This document shows, in pieces, positions 52,399-52,610 of a DNA stretch of 52,610 nt. Source of the DNA: a virus; IMG/VR virus record IMGVR_UViG_3300017767_000016, positions 1 to 52,610 of that record; one strand, given 5' to 3'. Both the position numbers and the translations under genes were made by a program. The stretch's first letter is position 1; every line of letters begins with the position of its first letter. The notes under the pieces are model-generated. The model was not told the DNA's origin and did not search any database. It was given only the letters and a program-made list of their open reading frames with translations.

Positions 52399-52430
52399 TT
52401 GAACACGAATCGGTGACGATAATATATATG
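52399..52430 (+). promoter_or_regulatory. promoter-like module, copy 4
   Basis: TTGAACACGA, nine bases, then GATAATATATATG, 20 bases before ATG 52451. The TTG fits the Bacteroidetes -33 element. Confidence 0.72.
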
Positions 52431-52450
52431 AAACTTTAAAACACATTACT

Positions 52451-52610
52451 ATGAATAAATATGATTTTCATTGGGATAGTGATACTATCAATTACTATGC
52501 TACCGGCTTTCTAAATTGCGAGATTAGTAATGGCTGGGCAGGTACTGCACTTGTAATCTACAAATACGTAGCAGACGAGTGTGACTATGACTACGAGAGT
52601 GATTTTCGAA
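52451..52610 (+). CDS. early protein, 5' part (runs off the window)
   Basis: ATG 52451 opens a frame to the right edge, at least 53 residues: MNKYDFHWDSDTINYYATGF, then a Gly/Trp turn and an acidic, Tyr/Asp-rich stretch (DECDYDYESDF). The acidic character resembles phage DNA mimics or antirestriction proteins, but the end is missing. It lies directly behind promoter module 4. Confidence 0.6.
   Translation, partial: MNKYDFHWDSDTINYYATGFLNCEISNGWAGTALVIYKYVADECDYDYESDFR

Noticed and set aside
1-52610. Integrase, attachment site or lysogeny control
   Set aside because: No recombinase, excisionase, CI-like repressor or att-like duplication was recognised in the window; absence outside the window cannot be judged.

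Overview
The window is part of a tailed-phage genome that most likely infects a marine Bacteroidota (flavobacterial) host. The host inference rests on four things. The DNA is AT-rich. Secreted proteins carry short signal peptides ending in SQ or AQ. Start codons are preceded by A/T-rich leaders rather than Shine-Dalgarno sequences. The right-hand promoters resemble the Bacteroidetes -33/-7 type (TAnnTTTG). The virion set has a terminase and portal, a nozzle-like protein and a 2266-residue internal-type protein. No sheath or recognisable tape measure is seen, so a short-tailed (podovirus-like) particle with crAss-like gene order is the best guess.

Layout. (1) 1-4098, plus strand: end of the nucleotide-metabolism block, with a T7-type endonuclease I, several overlapping tiny genes, and both subunits of a class I ribonucleotide reductase. 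It closes on a bidirectional terminator at 4103-4138. (2) 4150-51102, minus strand: one very long convergent late block read right to left. In transcription order it holds a basic 77-aa protein; two adhesins (805-aa repeat fibre, 485-aa Asp-box propeller); a chaperone module (GroEL, GroES, winged helix-like protein); tiny K/R-rich proteins; a secreted protein and a 3TM holin-like protein; four more fibre genes (one with an S74 chaperone domain); a second chaperone-like cluster (prefoldin-like, double GroES-like); terminase, portal, scaffold and major capsid; two terminators flanking the gene after the capsid; connector, nozzle and virion proteins; a 2266-aa protein with a zincin motif; and a lysis/envelope module (M15 endolysin, outer-membrane barrel, membrane proteins, redox-dead thioredoxin fold). 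(3) 51103-52610: a divergent control region with short plus-strand early genes. It carries four copies of a promoter-like module (YTRRNCACGA-N9-GATAATATAWWTG) and three copies of a TATAGCA-N5-TATAGCA direct repeat.

Working model: early promoters on the right drive small takeover genes and, outside this window, replication genes. The RNR and endonuclease recycle host DNA into dNTPs. The minus-strand block builds a virion with a large set of exchangeable adhesins, folded with the help of phage chaperones, and then lyses the cell.

The least ordinary items are: a run of seven G in exact -1 slippery phase next to the stop codon of a 206-aa virion gene; the repeated early cis-regulatory cassette; the phage GroEL/GroES plus GroES-like and prefoldin-like proteins; a phage-encoded outer-membrane barrel; and a secreted thioredoxin fold that has lost both active-site cysteines. 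All assignments are from reading the sequence; no database searches were run.
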